Assembly (NCBI GenBank): GCA_027013145.1 | Contig: JALUXX010000012.1 | Coordinates: forward strand, 1-64,000 | Reading direction: 5' to 3' | Length of the DNA stretch: 64,000 nucleotides | Origin: Gammaproteobacteria bacterium | GTDB taxonomy: Bacteria > Pseudomonadota > Gammaproteobacteria > 21-64-14 | Shown: positions 32,671-41,307 of the stretch, piece by piece | Numbering within the stretch: the stretch's first letter is position 1 | Layout of the letters: each line of letters opens with the position of its first letter | The notes under the pieces: generated by a model | What the model was told of the DNA's origin: nothing | Database searches by the model: none | What the model saw: the letters and a program-made list of their open reading frames with translations, nothing else | Program-made: the position numbers and the translations under genes

Positions 32671-32976
32671 CTAACCGGGGCGCAGCGGCGTCTCCTCGCC
32701 CGCCGCGGCGGACGCGCCCTGCGGACCGGTCTGCGTGCGCAACAGCTCGTACACCGGAAGCCCGAAGGCGTCGGCGATCTTCTCGATGTTGTCCAGGCTG
32801 ATGTTGCGTTCGGCGCGCTCGACCGAGCCGATGTAGCTGCGGTGCAGGCCGGACAGCCGGGCCAGCACCTCCTGCGACCAGCGGTGGCGAAGGCGCAGCG
32901 CGCGGATGCGCGCGGCGAGCCGGCCCCGGGCGCGCGGCCGCCGGATGGACGGCGTCGGTTCCTCCGGTGATGTCAT
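32671..32976 (-). CDS. XRE-family transcriptional regulator
   Basis: A 101-residue protein with one Cro/CI helix-turn-helix (LAARIRALRLRHRWSQEVLA, then RLSGLHRSYIGSVERAERNI) of the type that binds palindromes. A short Pro/Arg N-terminus and a C-terminal tail flank it. The ATG at 32976 follows AAGGAGGGGCC. It is upstream of and co-directional with the radical SAM gene, so they are likely co-transcribed. It may control that gene and the divergent DUF1800/DUF1501 pair. Confidence 0.85.
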   Translation of the reverse strand: MTSPEEPTPSIRRPRARGRLAARIRALRLRHRWSQEVLARLSGLHRSYIGSVERAERNISLDNIEKIADAFGLPVYELLRTQTGPQGASAAAGEETPLRPG

Positions 32977-33287
32977 CGCGGCCCCTCCTTGCCGTCGTTT
33001 GTTCTCGTGCAAAGCCGGCATGCGCACCGCGTAAGCGATGGCGATCCTTCGTCCGGCGGCCCGAATCTACCGCATGCCGCCCTATCGGTGCAATCGCGGA
33101 CGAACGTTGCGCGACCGTACGTGGCAACGGCAAGCATGCACGGACGCCGGGCCGTGTCGTACCGCCGATGACGCAAACGGCACGGAGGGGGGCCAACCCG
33201 GGCGCATGGGTCCCGCGCCTCGTCAACCGGTGTCAACCGCATCGGCGGTCGCGCGTTGATTCATCCGGGAGCGGCGGAATCGAGGCC
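32977..33287. other. Divergent intergenic region
   Basis: About 310 bp between the XRE regulator and the DUF1800 gene. No gene and no clear -35/-10 pair is visible; it must contain the promoters of both directions. Local GC is lower near 33010-33140. Confidence 0.4.
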
Positions 33288-34649
33288 ATGTCCGTGCGGA
33301 TCGCATCGTCGGCGCTGTACGAGCGGTTGACGCTGGGGTGGGCCCCCTGGGACCGTCGGGAGGCGGACCTCGGGGATCCCGACCCCTGGCTGCACGCCCA
33401 ACTCCATCCCGGGTCCGAGCCGGCCGCGTTGCGCACGCGCCTCGCCGCGCTCGAAACCCTGGAGTTGACCCCGAAAGCGCTCTTCGACCGCTATCTGCCG
33501 CCGCGTGCGCAACGCCGCGATCCGCAGGTTCGGCGCGAGTATCGTCGGCGCGCGCGCACGATCTATCGCCAGGCCTTCGCCGCCCGCGTGCTGCGCGGCC
33601 TGCACAGCCCCTGGCAGTTGCGCGAGCTGCTCGTGGACTTCTGGTTCAACCACTTCAACGTCTTCGCCGGCAAGGGGCTGTGCCGTTTGTGGGTGGGCGC
33701 CTTCGAGACGCAGGCGATCCGCCCGCACGTATTCGGCCGCTTCCGCGATCTGCTGCTCGCCACGGCGCGCCACCCGGCGATGCTCTTCTATCTCGACAAC
33801 TGGCTCAATACCGCACCCGGTTCCCCGGGCGCGCGCGGGCGCATGCGCGGGCTCAACGAGAACTACGCGCGCGAGGTGATGGAACTCCACACCATCGGCC
33901 TGGGTTACACCCAGGCCGATGTGGCCGGGGCGACGCACCTGCTCACCGGCTGGGGCCTGGATCGGCGCACGGGCTTTGCGTTCGACCCGGACCGCCACGA
34001 TTTTTCATCCCAGACCGTGCTGGGGAGGCGCTTTTCCGGCGGCGAGGCCGAGGTGTTCGCGTTCCTCGATTTTCTCGCCGCTCATCCCGCCACCGCCCGG
34101 CACGTGAGCCGCGAGATGGCGCGTTATTTCGTCGCCGACCGGCCCGCCGACGCGCTCGTGGATCACATGGCGGCGAACTTCCTCTCGTCGAAGGGCGATC
34201 TGCGCGCGCTGACCGGGGCGATGATCGAGCACCCCGCGTTCGCGCGCGCGGCCGCGCGGCGCGACAAGTTCCGCACGCCGTACCGCTATGTATTGGCGAC
34301 CTTGCGCGCCTGCGGCTGCGAGGTGCGGGAGTTCCGTCCGCTCATCGGCATCCTGCGCCGCCTGGGGCAACCCCTCTACGGCTGCCTGAGCCCGAACGGC
34401 TGGCCGAGCACCGCCTCGGCCTGGCTCTCGCCCGATGCCCTGGCGGCGCGGCTCGACTTCGCGGTCGCCCTGGGGGGCGGCTGGCTGCCGCTCGACCCCG
34501 GGCGCCCGCGCGGCGAGCCCTATGTCATCATCGCCCCCGCCGCCGGGGATTCCTTTTGGGGACGGCGCGAGCGGGCGGCGTGGGCGGCGGCCCCGCAACG
34601 GTTGCGCCCCGCCGTGCGCCTGGGTGCGCCCGCGATGCAGTATTGCTGA
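33288..34649 (+). CDS. DUF1800 domain protein
   Basis: A 453-residue DUF1800 protein: RELLVDFWFNHFNVFAGKGL, then a GLNENYAREVMELHTIGLGY segment and AGATHLLTGWGL are typical. DUF1800 proteins are almost always encoded beside DUF1501 proteins; their biochemical role is unknown. No convincing signal peptide is seen at the chosen ATG 33288; other in-frame starts upstream lack family similarity. The gene ends 14 bp before the Tat-signalled DUF1501 partner, so the two are co-transcribed. Confidence 0.85.
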   Translation: MSVRIASSALYERLTLGWAPWDRREADLGDPDPWLHAQLHPGSEPAALRTRLAALETLELTPKALFDRYLPPRAQRRDPQVRREYRRRARTIYRQAFAARVLRGLHSPWQLRELLVDFWFNHFNVFAGKGLCRLWVGAFETQAIRPHVFGRFRDLLLATARHPAMLFYLDNWLNTAPGSPGARGRMRGLNENYAREVMELHTIGLGYTQADVAGATHLLTGWGLDRRTGFAFDPDRHDFSSQTVLGRRFSGGEAEVFAFLDFLAAHPATARHVSREMARYFVADRPADALVDHMAANFLSSKGDLRALTGAMIEHPAFARAAARRDKFRTPYRYVLATLRACGCEVREFRPLIGILRRLGQPLYGCLSPNGWPSTASAWLSPDALAARLDFAVALGGGWLPLDPGRPRGEPYVIIAPAAGDSFWGRRERAAWAAAPQRLRPAVRLGAPAMQYC

Positions 34650-34663
34650 CAGGAGTCGAAGGC

Positions 34664-35884
34664 ATGCGGCGACGCGCGTTCCTGAAGCTGGCGGCCGCGG
34701 GCACCCTGGGCTGGAGAAGCACCGCTTGGGGGTGGGCGGCCCGCGCGACGGCCCCCGGTCCGCGGCTCGCCGTGGTGTTCCTGCGCGGCGCGGCTGACGG
34801 GCTCAACGTCGTCGTGCCGTATACGGAGGACGAGTACCACGAATACCGCCCGACCATCGCGCTGGCGCAGCCGGGCGGGCGCGGCGGGGTCCTGGACCTC
34901 GACGGGCGCTTCGGGCTGCATCCGGCGCTGAGTCCGCTCCTGGATCTCTGGCGCCGGCGCGAACTCGCCTTCGTCCACGCCTGCGGTTCACCGGACCCCG
35001 ATCGCTCGCACTTCGAGGCCCAGGCCTACATGGAGACCGCCACACCCGGCGTGCGCACCACGCGCAGCGGATGGCTCAACCGTCTGGCCGCCGCGCTCGA
35101 CCTGCGCCATGCGGCGCAGACCGTGGCCTTCGGCGCGAACGAACCCCTCATCGTGCGCGGCCCGGCGCCGACGACGACCTTTCCCGCGGGACGCGGCGCG
35201 CTGCGTCCGCAACCGCTGGACCGCGACCCCGTGCGCCGCGCCTTCGATCCGCTCTACCGCGACGATCCGCGCCTGGGTGAGATCTACGCCGAAGCCCTGC
35301 ACACCCGCGCCACCCTGCTGGCCGCGGCGCGACGGGAGGGAGCCGACGCCGACAACGGCGCCGGCGACCCGGCCGGCTTTCCGGGCGACGCCGAGCGCGC
35401 GGGGCGGATCATGGCGGGGGATCGCCACTTGCGGCTGGTGTTCTTCTCGCTCGGCGGTTGGGACACGCACGTCGACGAAGGCGCGGCACAGGGGACGCTC
35501 GCCGCGCGCCTCGCGCCCCTCGGCCGGGGCCTGATGGCCCTGCGCGCGGCCCTCGGGCGAAGCTGGCGCGAGACAGTGGTCCTGGTCGTCTCCGAGTTCG
35601 GCCGCACGGCACATGAGAACGGCAATCGCGGCACCGACCACGGCCACGGCAACGTCCACTGGGTCCTCGGCGGTGCAGTGCGCGGCGGCCGCGTCTACGG
35701 GACGTGGCCGGGACTCGCCGAATCGGCCCTGTATCAGGGCCGCGATCTCGCCGTGACCACCGACTTCCGGTCCGTCATCGACGTCCTGCTCGCGAACCAC
35801 CTCGGGCTCTCCCCGCACGCGCGCGAGCGGGTGTTGCCGGGATTCGGACGCGGCCACAAAGGTCTCGACGGCTTGCTTGCGTAA
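34664..35884 (+). CDS. DUF1501 domain protein with a Tat signal
   Basis: A 406-residue protein. The N-terminus MRRRAFLKLAAAGTLGW has the twin-arginine motif and a hydrophobic stretch, so the folded protein is probably exported. RLAVVFLRGAADGLNVVVPY, SPDPDRSHFEAQAYMETATP, FFSLGGWDTHVDEGAAQGTL and SEFGRTAHENGNRGTDHGHG are the DUF1501 signature of the alkaline-phosphatase/sulfatase-like superfamily; Asp and His residues of the latter motifs are probable metal ligands. It pairs with the DUF1800 gene upstream. Substrate unknown. Confidence 0.88.
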   Translation: MRRRAFLKLAAAGTLGWRSTAWGWAARATAPGPRLAVVFLRGAADGLNVVVPYTEDEYHEYRPTIALAQPGGRGGVLDLDGRFGLHPALSPLLDLWRRRELAFVHACGSPDPDRSHFEAQAYMETATPGVRTTRSGWLNRLAAALDLRHAAQTVAFGANEPLIVRGPAPTTTFPAGRGALRPQPLDRDPVRRAFDPLYRDDPRLGEIYAEALHTRATLLAAARREGADADNGAGDPAGFPGDAERAGRIMAGDRHLRLVFFSLGGWDTHVDEGAAQGTLAARLAPLGRGLMALRAALGRSWRETVVLVVSEFGRTAHENGNRGTDHGHGNVHWVLGGAVRGGRVYGTWPGLAESALYQGRDLAVTTDFRSVIDVLLANHLGLSPHARERVLPGFGRGHKGLDGLLA

Positions 35885-35897
35885 AGGTGATGTGTCC

Positions 35898-35979
35898 GGG
35901 GACAGAGTCGGTACGCCTCGTGCTGCGCGGGGCAGCGGGGGGACAGAGTCGGTACGCCTCGTGCTGCGCGGGGCAGCGG
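35898..35979. repeat. Tandem 41-bp repeats of the MITE left end
   Basis: Copies beginning GGGGACAGAGTC at 35898 and 35939 repeat with a 41-bp step and lead into GGGGTCAGAGTC at 35980, the left end of the complete element. Each unit contains GGTACGCCTCGTGCTGCGCG or a near copy. They look like partial duplications of the element's terminal segment. Confidence 0.75.
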
Positions 35980-36136
35980 GGGGTCAGAGTCGGCACGCCC
36001 CGTGCGGCGCGGGGCCCCCCGGTTTCCTCCCGCGCGTCCCGACTCCGACCCCGCGCGGACGAGGGGTCGGAGTCAGCGCCCGGAGGATGGCGTGGCGGGA
36101 TCCCGCCGCGGCCTTGGGGGCGATGACTCTGACCCC
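35980..36136. mobile_element. MITE/REP-like element, copy A
   Basis: A 157-bp element bounded by a 12-bp perfect inverted repeat (GGGGTCAGAGTC and GACTCTGACCCC). An internal hairpin uses the related arms GACTCCGACCCC (36041) and GGGGTCGGAGTC (36063). A very similar copy lies at 36604-36759. It has no coding capacity, so it would need a transposase in trans; the ends resemble sequences often seen around REP-associated (Y1) transposase genes. Confidence 0.7.
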
Positions 36137-36244
36137 GATGACCACGCTGACCCCGGTCACCACGAGGCCGGGCCGACACGAACACGGCGCCGCGCGGGCA
36201 GCTCGGGATCCAGGTTCGTATGTGATACATGAGGAGTATTCTAT

Positions 36245-36574
36245 ATGTTACTTACTAAGTTACGGTTTTCTGTTTTGCTCGCGACGCTGGCCCTAGCCGG
36301 CTGCGCCGTTCCGGCCAGCGGTGAAGCGGAACTGAACGTCGCCGTGCCCCCGCCACCGGCGCGGGTCGAGGTCGTCGGCGTCGCACCCTTCCCCGGCGCC
36401 GTCTGGATCCGTGGTCACTGGATCCGGCGCGGCGACGACTGGGTGTGGATCAAGGGCTACTGGGCGCGGCGCCCGGTCCCCTATGCGCGTTGGATTCCCG
36501 GCCACTGGGTCCTGCGCGGTTGGGGGTGGCACCGCCACTGGCACTGGGTTCCGGGCCACTGGCGGGAATGGTGA
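36245..36574 (+). CDS. Small YXWXPGHW-repeat lipoprotein
   Basis: A 109-residue protein with a lipoprotein signal (helix FSVLLATLALAGC with lipobox LAGC). The mature part carries repeated GHW/GYW modules (AVWIRGHWIRRGDDWVWIKG, then YARWIPGHWVLRGWGW and WVPGHWREW), the YXWXPGHW repeat family found in envelope lipoproteins of proteobacteria. Function unknown. The first 60 bases and the region before it are lower in GC. The gene is bracketed by two MITE-like elements (35980-36136 and 36604-36759). Confidence 0.85.
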   Translation: MLLTKLRFSVLLATLALAGCAVPASGEAELNVAVPPPPARVEVVGVAPFPGAVWIRGHWIRRGDDWVWIKGYWARRPVPYARWIPGHWVLRGWGWHRHWHWVPGHWREW

Positions 36575-36603
36575 GCCGCGACTCGCGCATCGACGGGCGG
36601 TCC

Positions 36604-36759
36604 GGCGTCAGAGTCGGCACGTCGACGTACAGCGCGCGGCCCCGCGGTTTCCTCCCGCGCGTCCCGACTCCGACCCACCGAGCCCAAGGGGTCGGAGTCA
36701 GCGCCCGGGATGACGTGGCGGGATCCCGCCGCGGCCTTGGAGGCGGTGACTCTGACCCC
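36604..36759. mobile_element. MITE/REP-like element, copy B
   Basis: A 156-bp near-copy of the element at 35980-36136. Its ends are GGCGTCAGAGTC (one mismatch) and GACTCTGACCCC, with the same internal GACTCCGACCC...GGGGTCGGAGTC hairpin and the shared segment GGATCCCGCCGCGGCCTTGG. Together with copy A it frames the lipoprotein gene. Confidence 0.7.
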
Positions 36760-36793
36760 GGTGACCTACCCCGGTGACCACGGATCACCGCGC

Positions 36794-39691
36794 TCAACCC
36801 GCCCGCGAGGCCGCTCCCGCCGGCCGGGCGGAGACCCACCGCAGCGTGTCCTCCCAGTCCAGCGGCTTGCTGACGTAGTGCCCCTGCACCCCGTCGCAGC
36901 GCAGTTCCCGCAACCGCGCGAGCTGCTCGGCACTCTCCACCCCTTCGGCGATGACGTCGATCCCCAGCGGCTTGGCCATCGCGACGATCGCCGTCACGAC
37001 CACGACGCAATCCGGATCCTTGAGGATCTTCCGCACAAAGCTGCGGTCGATCTTCAGCGCCTGCGGTGCGTAGCGGCGCAGTTGGGGGGCGGTGACAGCC
37101 CCGGTGCCGTAGTTGTCGAGATGGAGCCGGACGCCCAGCTCGCGCAGGCCGCCCAGCGTGCGCGCGAGCTTCGGGTCGGCCGGTTCGCTGAGGGTCCGCT
37201 CGGCCACGTCGACGGCCAGCCGGCACGGGTCGGCGCCGGCCCGCTGCAGGGCGTCGCCCAGCATCTGCACCAGGGTCGGGTCGAGGAACTGGCGCGTGGA
37301 GAGGTTCAGGGCGAGATGAAGTCCGCGGACGCCGTGGTCCGTCAGTGCACGCGCCCGGCGGCAGACCTCCTCCAGCACCCAGGCGCCGATCGGCCCGATG
37401 AGCCCGGACTCCTCGGCGAACGGCAGGAAGTTGGAAGGCAGTACGCGCCCAAGCTCGGGATGATCCCAGCGCAGCAGCGCCTCCAGGCCGATCGGACGGC
37501 AGGCGCCGATATCCGTCGTCGGCAGGTAGTGCAGCGCAAACTCCCCGTGATCCACCGCGCGACGCAGACTCCTTTCCAGGTTCAGGCGCTCGTTGACACG
37601 CGCGGCGACCGCCTGGCCGTGGAAGGAATAGGTGGCGCGCCCGGCCGCCTTCGCGCGATACATCGCATCGTCGGCCTTGCGGATCAGCACGTCGATCTCG
37701 GTGCCGTCGCCCGGATACAGACTGACGCCGATACTTGCCGCGACCCGCACAGATCGCCCTTCCAGTTCCAGCGGTGCGGCGAGGGCCGCACGCAACTTCT
37801 CCACGACCACCACCGCATCCCGCTCGTGCGCCAGGTTGGTCAGGGCGACGACGAACTCGTCACCGCCGATACGTGCGACCACATCGCTCTCCCGCACCGC
37901 GCCGGCGAGCCGCGATCCGACCGCCTTGAGCAGGGCGTCGCCGGCCTCGTGGCCGAGGGTATCGTTGACCGGCTTGAAGTGGTCGAGGTCGATGAACAGC
38001 ACCGCCAGGATACGCCCCGCGCGCCGCGCCTGAACCAGCGCCCGGCCGACACGCTCGTGCAACAGCCGACGGTTCGGCAGCCCGGTCAGGGCATCATAGT
38101 TGGCCAGGTGGTGGATGCGTCCCTCGGCGAGCTTGCGCTCGGTGATGTCGCGGACGACGAAGACCATCCCCCCGTCGGGCATCGCGGTGAGCGAGAGTTC
38201 CTGCGGGAAGGTGCTGCCGTCGGCACGCCGGCCGATACACTCCCCGCGCCAGTGGCGGTGCGCCATGAACGGCGGGAGGATCTCCCGCCCGAAGCGCTCC
38301 AGTTCGCGTTCGTCGTACAGCGATCGCCACGTACGACCGAGCAACTGCGCCCCGTCGGCGACGCCGTGCAGCCGGGCCAGGGCACGATTCGCGTAGGTGT
38401 AGCGCCCGTCCTCGTCGACGATCGCCATCCCGTCGACGGAGGCCTCCATGGCCGCCAGATTCCCGCGCACTGCGGCCTGCGCCGCGCGCCGTCCGCGGGC
38501 GTCACCCCGCGCCCGCATCAGCAACCCGCAGAGGGACGCCAACGGGCGCAGCCGCTCCGCGTCCGCCTGCGAATAGCCGTGCCGGCGGTTGGCGAGTGCC
38601 GCCACGCCCACCAGTTCGCCACCCGCATGGAGGGGAATCACCAGGAGCGAATCGATCGCCGGATGCCCGGGCGGCAGCCCGCGTTCGGGGCCCTCGTCGC
38701 AGCGCCCGTTGCGCACGAGGGGCGCACCCGCCGCGCACACGCGACCCAATGCCGTCTGGGGGTCGTCGACCTCCATGGCCTCGAGATCGAATACGCCGTC
38801 CGTCATGACGCCGCGCAGGGAGAACCGGGGTCGTCCGTGATCGGGGTACACGACCTCGCCGAGGATCCCGTACGGGCTGGAGGTGAGGGCACACAGCGGT
38901 TCGAGGAGCGCCGCGAACCACTCGCGCTCGTCGAGTCGCTCGGCGGGCAGCGCCAGCATTGCGTTCATGGCTGCGGCTTCCGGCGCCGGTTTCGCGTCGG
39001 TGGCGGGCGCGGGCGCCAGATCGCGCCACGCGCCGAAGAGCAGCAACGCGTACAGGATATCCACACCGCCGCCGGCGACGGTCCGGTGCGTCGCCAGTGC
39101 CGCGGCCCCCAGCACCGTACCCCAGAGTCCGGCCTGCCACAGCCAGTAGTCGAACCGCCCGTTGCGGCGATGACGACCGGCCCAGACCCCGGCGAGGAAC
39201 AGCAGCGTGGCGGCGGCGAGCGGTCCCAGCCACAGAATCACCCACGGCGCCGTGGCGCCGAGGCCCGCGCTCGCGCCGAGGGTGACGAGGGTCCGTCGCC
39301 GGCGCAGTGTCGGATCCCAACCGGTGAGGATGCGCGCCAGCCACAGGCACGTGGCGAGGACCAGGACGGCGGCGAGTGTCGGGTCACTGGTGCCGAGCGG
39401 GGCCGGCGACAGCGCGGCCGCGAGTTGCCCCGGGCCTTGCAACTCCAAAGCGGCCGCGAGCAGCAAGCCGACGCCCACGCCGAGCCGTTGCCCCTCGCGT
39501 CGATGCTGATACGCGGCCAGCGACAGGATCCCGGCGCAGGCCGCCAGCATGGGACCGAGGACCGCCGGGATCGGGGGCAACCTCAGGCCGGAGGCGGTGA
39601 ACCATTGCCGCCCGACCGCGTAGGCGATCAACAGCAGCAGGAGCGGCACAAAGGCCCGCAGCATCGAGTGGAACCCGCTGGCACGATTCAT
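36794..39691 (-). CDS. Membrane GAF-PAS-GGDEF-EAL cyclic-di-GMP signalling protein
   Basis: A 965-residue protein. Several N-terminal membrane helices (about 1-200), a GAF domain (about 250-400), a PAS domain (about 415-530), a GGDEF domain with intact RIGGDEFVVAL (about 545-705) and an EAL domain (about 715-965). The EAL motif is GLEALLRWDHP, with LNLSTRQF, a conserved Glu in VAERTL, LKIDRSFV and AEGVES. The usual DDFGTG is LDNYGTG, so the second loop-6 Asp is Asn. The GGDEF half should be able to make c-di-GMP; hydrolysis may be weakened. The ATG at 39691 starts the first membrane helix. Confidence 0.9.
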   Translation of the reverse strand: MNRASGFHSMLRAFVPLLLLLIAYAVGRQWFTASGLRLPPIPAVLGPMLAACAGILSLAAYQHRREGQRLGVGVGLLLAAALELQGPGQLAAALSPAPLGTSDPTLAAVLVLATCLWLARILTGWDPTLRRRRTLVTLGASAGLGATAPWVILWLGPLAAATLLFLAGVWAGRHRRNGRFDYWLWQAGLWGTVLGAAALATHRTVAGGGVDILYALLLFGAWRDLAPAPATDAKPAPEAAAMNAMLALPAERLDEREWFAALLEPLCALTSSPYGILGEVVYPDHGRPRFSLRGVMTDGVFDLEAMEVDDPQTALGRVCAAGAPLVRNGRCDEGPERGLPPGHPAIDSLLVIPLHAGGELVGVAALANRRHGYSQADAERLRPLASLCGLLMRARGDARGRRAAQAAVRGNLAAMEASVDGMAIVDEDGRYTYANRALARLHGVADGAQLLGRTWRSLYDERELERFGREILPPFMAHRHWRGECIGRRADGSTFPQELSLTAMPDGGMVFVVRDITERKLAEGRIHHLANYDALTGLPNRRLLHERVGRALVQARRAGRILAVLFIDLDHFKPVNDTLGHEAGDALLKAVGSRLAGAVRESDVVARIGGDEFVVALTNLAHERDAVVVVEKLRAALAAPLELEGRSVRVAASIGVSLYPGDGTEIDVLIRKADDAMYRAKAAGRATYSFHGQAVAARVNERLNLERSLRRAVDHGEFALHYLPTTDIGACRPIGLEALLRWDHPELGRVLPSNFLPFAEESGLIGPIGAWVLEEVCRRARALTDHGVRGLHLALNLSTRQFLDPTLVQMLGDALQRAGADPCRLAVDVAERTLSEPADPKLARTLGGLRELGVRLHLDNYGTGAVTAPQLRRYAPQALKIDRSFVRKILKDPDCVVVVTAIVAMAKPLGIDVIAEGVESAEQLARLRELRCDGVQGHYVSKPLDWEDTLRWVSARPAGAASRAG

Positions 39692-39888
39692 AATTTTGCT
39701 GCTCCGCCGGCGGCCGCCGGGTGGCGGCCGGCACGCGGATTCGTCCTCCCTGGTCAAAACCAGTGCGGTACACAGCAAATTTCACGCCAATTCTGGGAAA
39801 CGCGCGGGACCGACGGCGGTCGGTGGGAGCGCGGCCACACGCCTCCGGGCCGATCAGGCCCAGCCCGACCGACTGCCGCGGAGGGCCG

Positions 39889-40434
39889 TCAGGGAAGGCG
39901 TTCGAGACGCAACGGGTGCCCGCGCTCGAGGGCGCCGCGAAAGGCCTCCACCTCGGCGGGGGCGGCGCCCTGGAGGATGACGAGGTGATTTCCCGATTCC
40001 ACCGCCCGGTGCAGATCGTGGAGGACCGCCTCCGGCAACCCGTGGCGGTGAAGCGCATGCGCGAGGTGCGACCAGGCGGCCGCGCCGGCCAGCGCACCGC
40101 CCCCGAGCACGGCCCCCGTCGCACCGCCCACCACGGCCTCGACCAGGGGGCCCACGATCAGGACCGCGCCCACGCCCGGAAACAGGAACAGGCCCGCGGC
40201 TCCCGCCAGCATCCCGAGCAGTCCGCCCCAAAGCGCGCCGCTCGTCGCCCACACCTTCACCTCCTCGCCGAGGCCGGGGTGCAGGAGGCCGAGCACGTCG
40301 TCGCCTTCCCGCTCGAGCCGGCCGAGGACGGAGATCCGGTCCATCGGCGCGCCGGCCTCGATGGCCGCCTCGACGGCGCGGTGGGCGCCGTCCTGATCGG
40401 CGAACAGCGCTACGAGAAAATGTTTGTCCGCCAT
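39889..40434 (-). CDS. Glycine-zipper membrane protein (DUF1269-like)
   Basis: A 181-residue protein. An N-terminal region (FLVALFADQDGAHRAVEAAI) like that of general-stress/DUF1269 proteins precedes a Gly/Ala-rich double membrane segment (GALWGGLLGMLAGAAGLFLF, AVVGGATGAVLGGGALAGAA) typical of glycine zippers. The C-terminal part (HLVILQGAAPAEVEAFRGAL) is soluble. Function unknown; such proteins are linked to stress. The ATG at 40434 is selected because the N-terminal domain starts there. Confidence 0.7.
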   Translation of the reverse strand: MADKHFLVALFADQDGAHRAVEAAIEAGAPMDRISVLGRLEREGDDVLGLLHPGLGEEVKVWATSGALWGGLLGMLAGAAGLFLFPGVGAVLIVGPLVEAVVGGATGAVLGGGALAGAAAWSHLAHALHRHGLPEAVLHDLHRAVESGNHLVILQGAAPAEVEAFRGALERGHPLRLERLP

Positions 40435-40466
40435 CGACCGAAATCCCCCGGGCGCCGTAACCGCCT

Positions 40467-41267
40467 TCAGGTTGGAACCGTCGCGGCGCCCGCCGCCGCA
40501 ACGGCGAACAGGGCATGGAAGTTCTCCGTCGTCCGCTCGGCGACCTGTGCGAACGGAATACCGCGAAGCTCGCCGATGCGCGCGGCGACGTGATGGACAT
40601 AGCCCGGCTGATTCGGCCGCCCGCGAAACGGCACCGGGGCAAGGTACGGCGAGTCGGTCTCCACCAGCATCCGGTCCAGCGGCACCCGGCGCGCCACGTC
40701 CTGCAGCTCCAGCGCGCTGCGAAACGTCACGATCCCGGAAAACGAGATATGCAGGCCGAGATCGAGTGCGCGCCGCGCCGTCTCCCAGTCCTCGGCGAAG
40801 CAGTGCATGACCCCGCCGACCGCGCCCGCATCCTCCTCGGCGAGGATGCGCAGCGTGTCGGCGCGCGCTGCGCGGCTGTGTACGATGAGGGGTTTGTTCA
40901 CACGACGGGCGGCGCGGATATGCGTACGGAAACGTTCCCGCTGCCATTCGAGGTCACCTTCGCTGCGGTAATAGTCGAGCCCCGTTTCGCCGACGGCCAC
41001 CACCGCGGGGTCCCGCGCGAGCGCCGCGAGCTGCGCCTCGTCGGGTTCGCCGGCGCTGTGCTCGTTGGGGTGGAGCCCGACCGAGACGCTCACGCCCGGC
41101 AGGGGATCGACGAGCGCGCGCATCGCCGGGTAGCGGTCCAGATTCACGGCCACGCACAGCATATGGCCGACGCCGTGGGCGCGCGCGGCCTCGAGCACGC
41201 CGGGCAGGCCACCTTCGTAGCGGTCGGGTTCCAGCAGATCGAGGTGGCAGTGGGAGTCGACGAGCAT
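40467..41267 (-). CDS. TatD-family metal-dependent DNase (YcfH-like)
   Basis: A 266-residue TIM-barrel hydrolase. Metal ligands are visible: VDSHCHLDLLEPDRY, VGETGLDYYRSEGD, PLIVHSRAA, VMHCFAEDWE and VETDSPYLAPVPFRGRPNQP. TatD-family enzymes are 3'-5' DNases; YcfH occupies the same position after holB-linked genes in E. coli. It ends the minus-strand string that runs from yceD through fab, tmk, holB and pilZ. Confidence 0.92.
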   Translation of the reverse strand: MLVDSHCHLDLLEPDRYEGGLPGVLEAARAHGVGHMLCVAVNLDRYPAMRALVDPLPGVSVSVGLHPNEHSAGEPDEAQLAALARDPAVVAVGETGLDYYRSEGDLEWQRERFRTHIRAARRVNKPLIVHSRAARADTLRILAEEDAGAVGGVMHCFAEDWETARRALDLGLHISFSGIVTFRSALELQDVARRVPLDRMLVETDSPYLAPVPFRGRPNQPGYVHHVAARIGELRGIPFAQVAERTTENFHALFAVAAAGAATVPT

Positions 41268-41307
41268 CTCGCCTTCCGGCGCGGGCGCCCCGGAGCGGGA
41301 CCGCGGC

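Noticed and set aside
32967-33287. N-terminal extension of the DUF1800 protein
   Set aside because: The extension crosses the divergent promoter region and the XRE gene start and lacks family similarity.
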